Of a stretch of DNA of 19,860 nt, positions 7,085 through 14,402 are shown piece by piece. The notes below the pieces were generated by a model. That model did not search any database, was not told the origin of the DNA, and saw only the letters and a program-made list of their open reading frames with translations. Position numbers and translations under genes: made by a program. The stretch is from JBHELQ01 sp046262995 (GTDB lineage: Bacteria > Actinomycetota > Thermoleophilia > Solirubrobacterales > Thermoleophilaceae). How positions within the stretch are numbered: the first letter of the stretch is position 1; each line of letters starts with the position of its first letter. Location: NCBI GenBank assembly GCA_046262995.1, contig JBHELQ010000092.1:1-19860 (forward strand), given 5' to 3'.

Positions 7085-7100
7085 CGAAAGGCGCCTACCG

Positions 7101-8705
7101 ATGGCAGAGAAGGTCCTCCTCTACGACACCACCCTCCGCGACGGCATGCAGGGGGAGGGGATGTCGCTGTCCGCGGGCGAGAAGGTCCGCGTCGCGCACG
7201 CCCTCGACGCCCTCGGCGTCCATCTGATCGAGGCCGGCTTCGCCGCCTCCAACCCCAAGGAGGAGGCGGTATTCGACCTGCTCGAGCGCGAGTCCTTCGA
7301 GGTGGCGGAGATCGCGGCCTTCGGGATGACCCGCCGGCGCGGGCAGGCCGCGTCGGAGGACGCCGCGCTGCGCGGGCTCGCCGAGTGCTTCGCGCCGGTC
7401 TGCACGCTCGTCGGGAAGACCTGGTCGCTCCACCTCGAGAAGGTCACTCAGGTCGACCCCGACGAGAACCTGCGCATGATCGAGGACTCGGTCGCGTTCC
7501 TCGTCGGGGAGGGCAAGCGCGTGATCTACGACGCGGAGCACTTCTTCGACGCCTTCCGCACAGATCCGGACTACGCGCTGCGCTGCTTGCGAACGGCCGC
7601 CGAGGCGGGAGCGGGCGACCTCACGCTGTGTGACACCAACGGCTCCTCGCTTCCGTCCCAGGTGGCCGAGGCGACCGAGCGCGTAGTGGCGGAGCTGGGG
7701 GACGCCGTGGAGCTGGGGATCCACACCCACGACGACGCCGGCTGCGGCGTCGCCAACGCGCTGATCGCCGTGGATCGCGGGGCCCGGCTCGTACAGGGGA
7801 CCCTGAACGGCTACGGCGAGCGCTGTGGCAACGCCAACCTGGTCTCGATCGTGCCCGCGCTGCAGCTGAAGATGGGGTACGACTGCCTGGAGCCCGAGCG
7901 GCTCGCACGCCTGACGGAGACGGCGCACCTGATCGACGAGCTGTGCAACGTGCGGCCTAACCCGAATCAGCCCTACGTCGGTGCCAACGCCTTCGCGCAC
8001 AAGGGCGGGATGCACGTGACGGGGGTCAATCGCGATGCCCGCACCTTCGAGCACGTCGACCCGGCGCTACTGGGCGCGGACCGGCGCTTCCTGATGTCGG
8101 AGCTGTCAGGGAAGGGCACCGTGCAGTCGCGCGCCGAGACGACCGGCGTCGAGCTGGACGCCGAGCAGGCCGCGCGCGTCGTGGAGCGCGTGAAGGAGCT
8201 CGAGCACCGCGGCTACCACTTCGAGGCGGCGGACGGCTCGGTGGACCTCCTGATCCGGAAGGAGACGGGCGACTACGAGCCGCTCTTCAGGCTCGAGTCC
8301 TGGCGTGTCATCGCCGAGAAGCGCGCCAACGGCCAGGTGGAGACCGAGGCCACCATCAAGATCTGGGTGGATGGCGAGCGCTATGTCCGCACCGCGGAGG
8401 GCAACGGGCCGGTGAACGCCCTCGACCGAGCGCTGCGCTCGGCCATCGGCGAGCGATACCCGCACCTGCGGGACATCGAGCTGGTGAACTTCAAGGTTCG
8501 CATCCTCGACGAGACGAAGGGCACCGGCGCCGTCACGCGCGTGCTGCTCGACGCCAGCGACGGCACGGACACCTGGGGCTCGATCGGCGTCTCAGAGAAC
8601 ATCATCGAGGCGAGCTGGGAGGCGCTGGTCGGATCGCTCGAGGCCGGCATGCTGCCGGGGCGCACGGGCCCGCGGGGGCGCGGGGCCGCCGCCCGGGTCT
8701 CGTGA
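7101..8705 (+). CDS. cimA: (R)-citramalate synthase, CimA/TIGR00977 type
   Basis: 534 residues from ATG 7101 with GAAAGG ribosome site. It condenses pyruvate and acetyl-CoA to citramalate, the first step of threonine-independent isoleucine synthesis. The HMGL-like TIM barrel carries LYDTTLRDGMQGEGM (7-21, with Arg13 and metal Asp14), VIYDAEHFFDAF (141-152), LCDTNGSSLP (176-185), metal motif GIHTHDDAG (206-214) and NGYGERCGNANL (236-247). DAEHFFD and GKTWSLHLEKV are typical of the CimA-type branch rather than LeuA proper. The linker FAHKGGMHV is followed by a C-terminal LeuA-type allosteric domain (about 390-515), so feedback inhibition, probably by isoleucine, is likely. LeuA (2-isopropylmalate synthase) is the alternative, but length and motifs favour CimA. 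The stop overlaps the next GTG (GTGA). Confidence 0.9.
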   Translation: MAEKVLLYDTTLRDGMQGEGMSLSAGEKVRVAHALDALGVHLIEAGFAASNPKEEAVFDLLERESFEVAEIAAFGMTRRRGQAASEDAALRGLAECFAPVCTLVGKTWSLHLEKVTQVDPDENLRMIEDSVAFLVGEGKRVIYDAEHFFDAFRTDPDYALRCLRTAAEAGAGDLTLCDTNGSSLPSQVAEATERVVAELGDAVELGIHTHDDAGCGVANALIAVDRGARLVQGTLNGYGERCGNANLVSIVPALQLKMGYDCLEPERLARLTETAHLIDELCNVRPNPNQPYVGANAFAHKGGMHVTGVNRDARTFEHVDPALLGADRRFLMSELSGKGTVQSRAETTGVELDAEQAARVVERVKELEHRGYHFEAADGSVDLLIRKETGDYEPLFRLESWRVIAEKRANGQVETEATIKIWVDGERYVRTAEGNGPVNALDRALRSAIGERYPHLRDIELVNFKVRILDETKGTGAVTRVLLDASDGTDTWGSIGVSENIIEASWEALVGSLEAGMLPGRTGPRGRGAAARVS

Positions 8706-9877
8706 GCGGCGATCACGAGTTCATCCCGCTCGCGCGGCCGCTCCTCGGCGCGCGCGAGGAGGAGCTCGTGGTGGAGGCCCTGCGCTCGCGGAAGATCTCG
8801 CTCGGGCCGCGCCTTCCGGAGTTCGAGCAGGCCCTGGCCGGGCGCCTCGGCGTCAAGCACGTCTCGGCCGTGTCCAGCGGCACGGCCGCCCTGCATCTGG
8901 CGGTGCGCGCAGCCGGCGTCGAGCCCGGCGACGAGGTCGTGACTAGCCCGTTGAGCTTCGTCGCATCGGCGAACTGCCTGCTCTACGAGGGGGCGAGGCC
9001 GGTCTTCTGCGATATCGACCGGCGTACGCTGAACATGGATCCAGACGCCGCGGCGGACGCGCTCACCGGGCGCACGGCCGGCGTCCTTCCGGTGCACGTC
9101 TTCGGCTACCCGGCGGACATGCCCGCCCTCGAAGGAATCGCCGCGCGGAGCGGGCTCTGGATTGTCGAAGACGCATGCGAGGCGCTCGGCGCGGCGCACG
9201 CCGACGGCTCTCCCGTCGGCACCCGGGGCAACCTCGCGACTCTCGGCTTCTACCCGAACAAGCAGCTCACGACCGGCGAGGGCGGCGCGCTCGTGAGCTT
9301 CTCCCAGGAGGCGAAGCGACGCATCGACAGCGAGCGAAACCAGGGCCGCGCCCCCGACATGGGCTGGCTCGATCACGACCGGCTGGGCTTCAACTATCGC
9401 CTCGACGACCTGAGCTGCGCGCTCGGCCTCGCGCAACTGGAGCGCCTCGACGCGATGCTCTCGGCGCGTGCGCGCATCGCCGGCCTCTACTCGGCCGCGC
9501 TCGAGGACGTCGAAGGTCTCGAGCTGCCCTGCCCGGATCGGGACGGGGAGCGCCGCGGATGGTTCGTCTACGTCGTGCAGCTGCCGCCGGAGGTGGACCG
9601 CGACGCCGCGGTTGAGGCCCTGCGCGAGCGCGGGGTCGACTCGAAGCCCTACCTGCCCGCGATTCACCTGCTGAGCTTCTACCGCGAGCGCTTCGGCCAT
9701 CGCGAGGGCGAGTTCCCGGTGTGTGAGGACGTGGCTCGGCGCTCGCTTGCGCTGCCCTTCTTCCCGGAGCTGTCGGAGGTGCAGGTGGAGCGCGTGGTCG
9801 CGACCCTTCGCGGGCTGCTCGAGGCGCAGCGGTCGGCGACCGCCCGGCGCGCCGACGGGGCGAGCGTTCGCTCCTGA
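8702..9877 (+). CDS. DegT/DnrJ/EryC1/StrS-family PLP aminotransferase
   Basis: 391 residues from GTG 8702, overlapping the cimA stop by four bases. Fold-type I sugar-aminotransferase family: N-terminal IPLARPLLGAREEELVVEAL, the substrate/PLP loop SSGTAALHLAVRAAG (58-72), TSPLSFVASANCLLYEGARP (81-100), Asp157 in IVEDACEALGA, and PLP Lys187 in GFYPNKQLTTGEGG. FNYRLDDLSCALGLAQLERL is also a family hallmark. Relatives (ArnB, WecE, PglE, DesI) transfer an amino group from glutamate to a 4-keto- or 3-keto-nucleotide sugar for cell-surface glycans. Coupling to cimA is not explained by that role; an adjacent GT-C-like membrane protein starts 12 bases after the stop and would fit an envelope role. The real substrate is unknown. 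Confidence 0.9.
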   Translation: MSGDHEFIPLARPLLGAREEELVVEALRSRKISLGPRLPEFEQALAGRLGVKHVSAVSSGTAALHLAVRAAGVEPGDEVVTSPLSFVASANCLLYEGARPVFCDIDRRTLNMDPDAAADALTGRTAGVLPVHVFGYPADMPALEGIAARSGLWIVEDACEALGAAHADGSPVGTRGNLATLGFYPNKQLTTGEGGALVSFSQEAKRRIDSERNQGRAPDMGWLDHDRLGFNYRLDDLSCALGLAQLERLDAMLSARARIAGLYSAALEDVEGLELPCPDRDGERRGWFVYVVQLPPEVDRDAAVEALRERGVDSKPYLPAIHLLSFYRERFGHREGEFPVCEDVARRSLALPFFPELSEVQVERVVATLRGLLEAQRSATARRADGASVRS

Positions 9878-9888
9878 GCGGGGGTCGC

Positions 9889-11337
9889 GTGCGGTCCCGC
9901 GTGGTGATTGCGACGGTCATCGCCCTGGGGCTGGCCACCGCCTCCATGCTCCTGCCCTCGGCGCCGACCACGGATCCGTGGGGCTGGCTCATATGGGGCC
10001 GGGAGATCCTGCACCTGGATCTCTCGACGGCTGTCGCGGGGTCGCCGTCGTGGAAGCCGCTGCCGGTGCTCGTGACCACGCCGCTCGCCTTGTTGGGAGG
10101 AGCGGCGCCGACACTCTGGCTGGTGGTCTCGCGGGCAGGCGCCCTGCTCAGCCTCGCGATGGGCTACCGGCTGGCCGCCCGCCTGGGAGGACGCTCGGCC
10201 GGAGCGCTCGCCGTGCTCGGCCTCCTGCTGAGCACCGGCTGGTCACTCGGCGTGGCGCACGGATACTCGGAGGCGTTCGCCATGGGGCTGCTGTTCCTCG
10301 CGATCGATCGAGAGCTCGATGGTCGCAGCGGTCAGGCGCTGCTCCTCGGGACGGCAGTGGCGTTGACCCGCCCCGAGGCCTGGCCGCTCCTGTGCGTCGT
10401 CGGAGCCCTCTTCTGGCGGCGCTCACAGGTCCACCCCGCATTCGTGCTCGGCCCGCTCGTGGCCGTCCCGCTGCTGTGGATCGTGCCCGACTGGATCGGC
10501 TCGGGGCAGTTCCTGCATGGGAGCCATGTGTCGCAAGCCGTCGCCCCCACGGGGGGCGGGGCGTCGCTCGACGCGCTGGGAGGCGCCGCCGTGATCGCGC
10601 CGATTCCCTACGGCGTCTGCGCCTTGGCCTTCCCACTCTTCGACGATCGCGGGCGGGAGGGGGCATACGCCGGGGTCGCCCTGCTGAGCGTGTCGTGGGG
10701 CGCCCTGCTCGCCATCCTGATGTTCGTCGCCGGCTATCCGGCCACCAGTCGCCTCTTCGCCCTGATCGCGGGCCTCGTCTGCGTCCTGGGCGCGGTTGGC
10801 GCGGCCGGGCTGGCCGCGAGGCTGTCGCCGGCCAGGCCTGTGCTCGCCACCGGGCTGATGGTGGCTCTGGCCGCGGTGACGGTCGGGCTGCGCGCCCATC
10901 CGTTTCTCGACGGGGGGCGGGCCGCTCTGGTGCACGGCAGGATCGCGAGCGACCTGCACGACGCGATCCAGCGCGCGGGCCCAGCCACTCTCCGGCGCTG
11001 TGGACGCCTGCGCGTGCCGTCGGGGATGGGGTGGGCCCGGGGTGTCGTGGCCTGGGACCTCCATGTGCCGCTGCGGCGGGTGCGGGGAGTCCGCACGTCA
11101 GTCCGCGCCTATGTGGTTGAGCTGGGGGCGCACCGACTCGACCGCGCGCCACCGCCACCGAGCCGACCGGTTCGCGTCAGCAGGCTCAGGCGCAAAGCGG
11201 TCCTCTTCCTTCCGTTCCAGCATGCGCCGCTGATCAGGTCGCGAGCGGCCGGCACGAGGATGTACGAGCTCGCCGCGGACGGCCGCTGGACCGTGTACGC
11301 GGTGGGCCGCCCGCCCTGCCTCAGGCGAGCGGCTTGA
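9889..11337 (+). CDS. Large polytopic membrane protein, possible GT-C glycosyltransferase type
   Basis: 482 residues from GTG 9889, 11 bases after the aminotransferase, with GCGGGGG upstream. The N-terminus (MRSRVVIATVIALGLATASM) is a first membrane helix. It is followed by an extracytoplasmic loop with Asp-Pro-Trp (TTDPWGWLIWGREILHLD). About nine or ten further hydrophobic segments follow, up to about residue 350. An acidic residue in the first loop after TM1, together with the helix pattern (GYRLAARLGG, ALTRPEAWPL), resembles GT-C polyprenyl-phosphate-sugar transferases. I see no definitive family motif. The C-terminal ~120 residues are Arg-rich and soluble (RRVRGVRTSVRAYVVELG), and probably extracytoplasmic. 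Its 3' end overlaps the convergent GNAT gene by 17 bases. Function is inferred from topology and from the sugar-aminotransferase neighbour only. Confidence 0.75.
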   Translation: MRSRVVIATVIALGLATASMLLPSAPTTDPWGWLIWGREILHLDLSTAVAGSPSWKPLPVLVTTPLALLGGAAPTLWLVVSRAGALLSLAMGYRLAARLGGRSAGALAVLGLLLSTGWSLGVAHGYSEAFAMGLLFLAIDRELDGRSGQALLLGTAVALTRPEAWPLLCVVGALFWRRSQVHPAFVLGPLVAVPLLWIVPDWIGSGQFLHGSHVSQAVAPTGGGASLDALGGAAVIAPIPYGVCALAFPLFDDRGREGAYAGVALLSVSWGALLAILMFVAGYPATSRLFALIAGLVCVLGAVGAAGLAARLSPARPVLATGLMVALAAVTVGLRAHPFLDGGRAALVHGRIASDLHDAIQRAGPATLRRCGRLRVPSGMGWARGVVAWDLHVPLRRVRGVRTSVRAYVVELGAHRLDRAPPPPSRPVRVSRLRRKAVLFLPFQHAPLIRSRAAGTRMYELAADGRWTVYAVGRPPCLRRAA

Positions 11338-11911
11338 CCAGCGCGACGAACCCCGGCAGCCGACGACCGGGGGGCCGGTAGGCCACCTCCTCGTATCCCC
11401 GGCCCAGGTAGAGCGCCCGCGCGGGCTTGTTGTCGAGCGCCGTGTCGAGCGCCACCGCGGGCATGTCGAGCTCCTTGGCGACCCGCTCCGCCTCGGTGAG
11501 CAGCGCTCCGGCTGCGCCCCGCCGGCGGTGCTCGGAGGTCGTCGCGAGAGCGTCCACGTACAAGGCGCTTCGGGGCGGCGACGGCGCCGCGCGCATGCCG
11601 GCCCAGTAGAGACGGAGGGCGGCCGGCACCCGCCAGGGAGGCACGCTGCGCAGCGTCAGCCGCAGGAAGGCGCTCGCGCGCGCGGCGATCTCATCGGTGG
11701 TGAACGCCGCCATGGCGGCGGCCACCCGGCCGTCGATCTCCGCGACCGCGATCACCTCGGAGCTGGCGTTCGTCCCCCGAGCCGTGTAGGCGCGCTCCAG
11801 CAGCCGAAGAGCGCGGCGCGATCCCCCGGCGTAGCGGTCGTACATGCCGCCCGCGCTCGCGTACAGCAACGGCACGACGGCCCCGGCGTCCTCCTCCCGC
11901 GCCGGTCTCAC
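11321..11911 (-). CDS. GNAT-family N-acetyltransferase
   Basis: 196 residues from a GTG at 11911, chosen because AGAGGAG sits 7 bases upstream and the fold's first strand begins at once (VRPAREEDAGAVVPLL). An alternative GTG at 11953 lies 8 bases after a TAGGAT hexamer and could be a leaderless start adding 14 residues (MAALLSDATQRSPS). The frame is open to 12052, but that would cross the divergent promoter. The acetyl-CoA site is at about 137-167: YVDALATTSEHRRRGAAGAL followed by LTEAERVAKEL, containing the R/Q-x-x-G-x-G/A motif. It continues with VALDTALDNKPARALYLGRG as the C-terminal part, typical of small-molecule or protein acetyltransferases. The substrate cannot be predicted. It converges on the membrane-protein gene and is divergent from the gene at 12010. 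Confidence 0.85.
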   Translation of the reverse strand: MRPAREEDAGAVVPLLYASAGGMYDRYAGGSRRALRLLERAYTARGTNASSEVIAVAEIDGRVAAAMAAFTTDEIAARASAFLRLTLRSVPPWRVPAALRLYWAGMRAAPSPPRSALYVDALATTSEHRRRGAAGALLTEAERVAKELDMPAVALDTALDNKPARALYLGRGYEEVAYRPPGRRLPGFVALVKPLA

Positions 11912-11961
11912 CGAGGGGCTCCTCTGCGTGGCGTCCGACAAGAGCGCGGCCACGGGCCGGC

Positions 11962-11967
11962 ATCCTA
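11962..11967 (-). promoter_or_regulatory. Candidate -10 (TAGGAT) for the GNAT gene
   Basis: Reads TAGGAT on the minus strand (11967 to 11962). It is 8 bases before a GTG at 11953 in the GNAT frame and about 50 bases before the preferred GTG at 11911. It could produce either a leaderless mRNA or a short leader carrying the AGAGGAG site. Confidence 0.3.
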
Positions 11968-11991
11968 TGTGTCGGGAGTTGGCGCCCGACG

Positions 11992-12000
11992 TGGGATAAT
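11992..12000 (+). promoter_or_regulatory. Extended -10 (TGG-GATAAT), leaderless promoter candidate
   Basis: GATAAT is the best -10 match in the window and has an upstream TGn. Nine bases separate it from the ATG at 12010, so the transcript would start at or just before the start codon. No Shine-Dalgarno is present (GCGCCGCCC). No -35 was identified, as expected for extended -10 promoters. Confidence 0.45.
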
Positions 12001-12009
12001 GCGCCGCCC

Positions 12010-12399
12010 ATGGCTCGGAGGCGCCCTGGCAGCCGGACCCCTGCGCGAACAAGCCGGCAGCGGCTCTCGCGACGGCAGTCGCAGCTCGTGGGCCTTGGGG
12101 GCTTCGTCGGCGCGCTTGTCATGCCCTTCGTGCTCTGGCACCGAGCCATGAGCATCGTCGCGGCCGACTTCCGCATCGAGGGGGACTACCTCGTCATGGG
12201 CTGGAGCGGATATCTGCTGATCGGATTGGGCCTGCTGTTCATGGTGCCCGTGGTGGCGTCGATCGGGCAGGCGCCGGGAAGCCGCCTGTACCCCCGCAGT
12301 CGCAACGCGTACGCGGCCTGGGGCGTGTCGCTCTACCTGCTCGGCCTGATCCTGGCGACCCAGGTGGCGGCCATCGCCCGCGTGCATCCGGTCCCGTAG
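12010..12399 (+). CDS. Small three-helix membrane protein, unknown function
   Basis: 129 residues from ATG 12010. The first ~25 residues are strongly basic (ARRRPGSRTPARTSRQRLSR), consistent with a cytoplasmic N-terminus. Hydrophobic segments follow at about 27-45 (VGLGGFVGALVMPFVLWHRA), 62-85 (VMGWSGYLLIGLGLLFMVPV) and 102-122 (AAWGVSLYLLGLILATQVAA). Loops contain RIEGDY and GSRLYPRSRNAY. I know no named family. It has its own leaderless-type promoter, is divergent from the GNAT gene, and ends 23 bases before argH, whose own -10 candidate lies in that gap, so it is probably a single-gene unit with read-through into argH possible. Confidence 0.7.
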   Translation: MARRRPGSRTPARTSRQRLSRRQSQLVGLGGFVGALVMPFVLWHRAMSIVAADFRIEGDYLVMGWSGYLLIGLGLLFMVPVVASIGQAPGSRLYPRSRNAYAAWGVSLYLLGLILATQVAAIARVHPVP

Positions 12400-12410
12400 G
12401 GACCCCGCCT

Positions 12411-12416
12411 TAGACT
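12411..12416 (+). promoter_or_regulatory. Candidate -10 (TAGACT), leaderless promoter of argH
   Basis: TAGACT followed by exactly 6 bases (GGCCCG) and then the argH ATG at 12423. No Shine-Dalgarno is visible. No arginine-box-like operator was recognised nearby. Confidence 0.4.
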
Positions 12417-12422
12417 GGCCCG

Positions 12423-13796
12423 ATGGCCCGCTTCTCGGAGCCCCAGGATCCCCTGTTCCGCGCGCTCAACTCCTCGGTCGCGTTCGACTACCGCCTGGCG
12501 CCCTACGACCTCGAGCAGTCGGCCGCACACGCGCGCATGCTCGCGCGGGCGGGAATCATCGGCGACGACGACCTGACGGCTATCGAGCGCGGCCTGGCCG
12601 AGGTCCGCCGAGAGGTCGAGGAGGACCGCTTCGAGCTGAAGGCCGAGGACGAGGACGTCCACATGGCGATCGAGCGGCGCCTGACCGAGATCGTCGGAGC
12701 TCCCGGCGGCAAGCTGCACACCGCGCGCTCGCGCAACGACCAGGTCGCCACCGACGTGGCCATGCTGGTGCGCGCTCACGCGCTCACCGCCAAGGAGCTG
12801 CTGCTCGAGCTGATGCTCGTGCTCGTCCGGCTCGCCGAGCGGCACCTCGACTGGCCCCTGCCCGGCTACACGCACCTCCAGCGCGCGCAGGGCGTCTACC
12901 TCTCACATCATCTGCTCGCCTACTTCTGGAAGTTCCGCCGCGATCTCCAGCGCTTCAACTTCTGCATGACCGCCACTGACGACCTGCCGCTCGGCGCCGG
13001 CGCCCTGGCCGGCGTCAACTTCGACACCAGCCGCATGTTCGTCGCGCAGGAGCTCGGTTTTGGCGGCATCGCCGAGAACTCCCTCGACGCGGTCTCGAAC
13101 CGGGACTTCGTGCTGGACTACATGGGGGCCGCGGCCACCTGCGCGACCCATCTCTCGCAGCTCGGAGCCGAGGTCGTGCTGTGGTCGAGCGAGGAATTCG
13201 GCCTCTGCCAGGTTCCGGAGGCGTTCGCCTCCGGCTCGAGCCTGATGCCCCAAAAGCGCAACCCCGACGGAGCGGAGCTGATGCGCGCCAAGGCCCCGCG
13301 GGTAGTGGGCCGGCTCGCCGGTGTCTACGGCGTCCTGCACGGGCTGCCCCTGACCTACAACAAGGACCTCCAGGAGGACAAGGAGCCGCTGTTCGACTCG
13401 ATCGACACGCTCGAGCTCTGCCTACGGGTGGCGGCGGCGATGCTCGACGGGATCCGCTTCGACCGGGAGCGGATGTCCGCGGCCGCCGCCGACGAGCTGA
13501 TGGCGGCCACCGACGTGGCCGATCTGCTCGTGCGGCGCGGCGTGCCGTTTCGCGAGGCCCATGGGATAGTCGGAGGCCTCGTGCGCGCCGCGCAGGAGCG
13601 TGACAAGCGCATGTCCGAGCTGAGCGAGGAGGAGCTGCGGCAGCTGGCCCCGCAACTCGACGGCGAGTACTACGACGTGCTGCGCGAGGGCGCCTCGATC
13701 GAGTCGAAGATCTCCGAGGGCGGCACCTCGCTCGCGCGAGTGCGCGACCAGCTGGCACAGGCGCGGCACGTGCTCGAGGAGGCGAGCCCGGCATGA
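12423..13796 (+). CDS. argH: Argininosuccinate lyase
   Basis: 457 residues. Splits argininosuccinate into arginine and fumarate (EC 4.3.2.1), the last step of arginine synthesis, in the cytoplasm as a homotetramer. Fumarase/aspartase-superfamily motifs: HTARSRNDQVATD (99-111), PGYTHLQRAQGV with catalytic-region His151 (147-158), and the signature GSSLMPQKRNPDGAEL at 271-286 with the catalytic serine loop and KRN. TYNKDLQEDKEPLFD further on is also characteristic. Length matches the family (about 460). No other arg genes are in the window, so it is separated from argG and the rest at least on this side. The stop overlaps the ATG of the DNA glycosylase gene (ATGA). Confidence 0.97.
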   Translation: MARFSEPQDPLFRALNSSVAFDYRLAPYDLEQSAAHARMLARAGIIGDDDLTAIERGLAEVRREVEEDRFELKAEDEDVHMAIERRLTEIVGAPGGKLHTARSRNDQVATDVAMLVRAHALTAKELLLELMLVLVRLAERHLDWPLPGYTHLQRAQGVYLSHHLLAYFWKFRRDLQRFNFCMTATDDLPLGAGALAGVNFDTSRMFVAQELGFGGIAENSLDAVSNRDFVLDYMGAAATCATHLSQLGAEVVLWSSEEFGLCQVPEAFASGSSLMPQKRNPDGAELMRAKAPRVVGRLAGVYGVLHGLPLTYNKDLQEDKEPLFDSIDTLELCLRVAAAMLDGIRFDRERMSAAAADELMAATDVADLLVRRGVPFREAHGIVGGLVRAAQERDKRMSELSEEELRQLAPQLDGEYYDVLREGASIESKISEGGTSLARVRDQLAQARHVLEEASPA

Positions 13797-14395
13797 GCCT
13801 GCCGCAGGGCTTCTACGCCCGCTCGGTGCACGAGGTGGCGCACGACCTGGTCGGCTGCGTGGTGCGCCACGGCGCCGCCGCCGGCCGGATAGTCGAGACC
13901 GAGAGCTACCACCAGTCGGAGCCGGCCTGCCATGCCTACGTCGGCCTCACGCCGCGCACCAGGACGCTGTTCGGGCCACCCGGGCGCGCGTACGTCTACC
14001 GCTCGTACGGGATCCACGCGCTGCTGAACGCCGTGACCGAGGCGGACGGCGTCGGCGCCGCCGTCCTGATCCGTGCGCTCGAGCCGCTCGAGGGTGTCGA
14101 GCTGATGCGCGGCCGGCGGGGCCTCCAGCGTCAGGAGGAGCTCTGCTCCGGCCCGGGGAAGCTGACCCAGGCCCTCGGGATCCCTCTGGGCCTGAACGGA
14201 ACGTCCCTCACGAACGGTCCGATCCAGGTCTTGCCGGCGCTCGCCGAGGCACGGCCGCCACGGGTCGTGCGGGGCGCACGCGTGGGCATCAGCAAGGCCG
14301 CTGAGCTTCCGTGGCGCTTCTGCGACGCCACCAGCGGGCACGTCTCGCGTCCACGCCCCCGGGCGATGCGCGCCCAGCGCCGCCTGGCCGCCTAG
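13793..14395 (+). CDS. mpg: 3-methyladenine DNA glycosylase (AAG/MPG family)
   Basis: 200 residues from ATG 13793, overlapping the argH stop. Excises alkylated purines such as 3-methyladenine in base-excision repair (EC 3.2.2.21 class). Recognisable AAG-fold features are FYARSVHEVAHDLVGCVV at the N-terminus, RIVETESYHQSEPACHAYVG at 32-51 with the catalytic-position Glu37 and Tyr39 (equivalents of human Glu125 and Tyr127), TPRTRTLFGPPGRAYVYRSY around 53-72 followed by GIHALLN, and CSGPGKLTQALGI near 123-135. Length is typical of bacterial members. argH, mpg and tyrS are also found near each other in other actinobacteria; the coupling is genomic rather than metabolic. It converges on the penicillin-binding protein gene with 7 bases between stops and no visible terminator. 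Confidence 0.93.
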   Translation: MSLPQGFYARSVHEVAHDLVGCVVRHGAAAGRIVETESYHQSEPACHAYVGLTPRTRTLFGPPGRAYVYRSYGIHALLNAVTEADGVGAAVLIRALEPLEGVELMRGRRGLQRQEELCSGPGKLTQALGIPLGLNGTSLTNGPIQVLPALAEARPPRVVRGARVGISKAAELPWRFCDATSGHVSRPRPRAMRAQRRLAA

Positions 14396-14402
14396 CCGGG
14401 GC

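Noticed and set aside
8381..9700. 439-codon minus-strand open frame
   Set aside because: Antisense to cimA and the DegT aminotransferase, both with clear catalytic motifs; composition is typical of shadow frames.
9723..11120. 465-codon plus-strand frame overlapping the membrane protein gene
   Set aside because: Arg/Gly/Pro-rich shadow; the alternative frame at 9889-11337 has coherent membrane helices and a start just behind the preceding gene.
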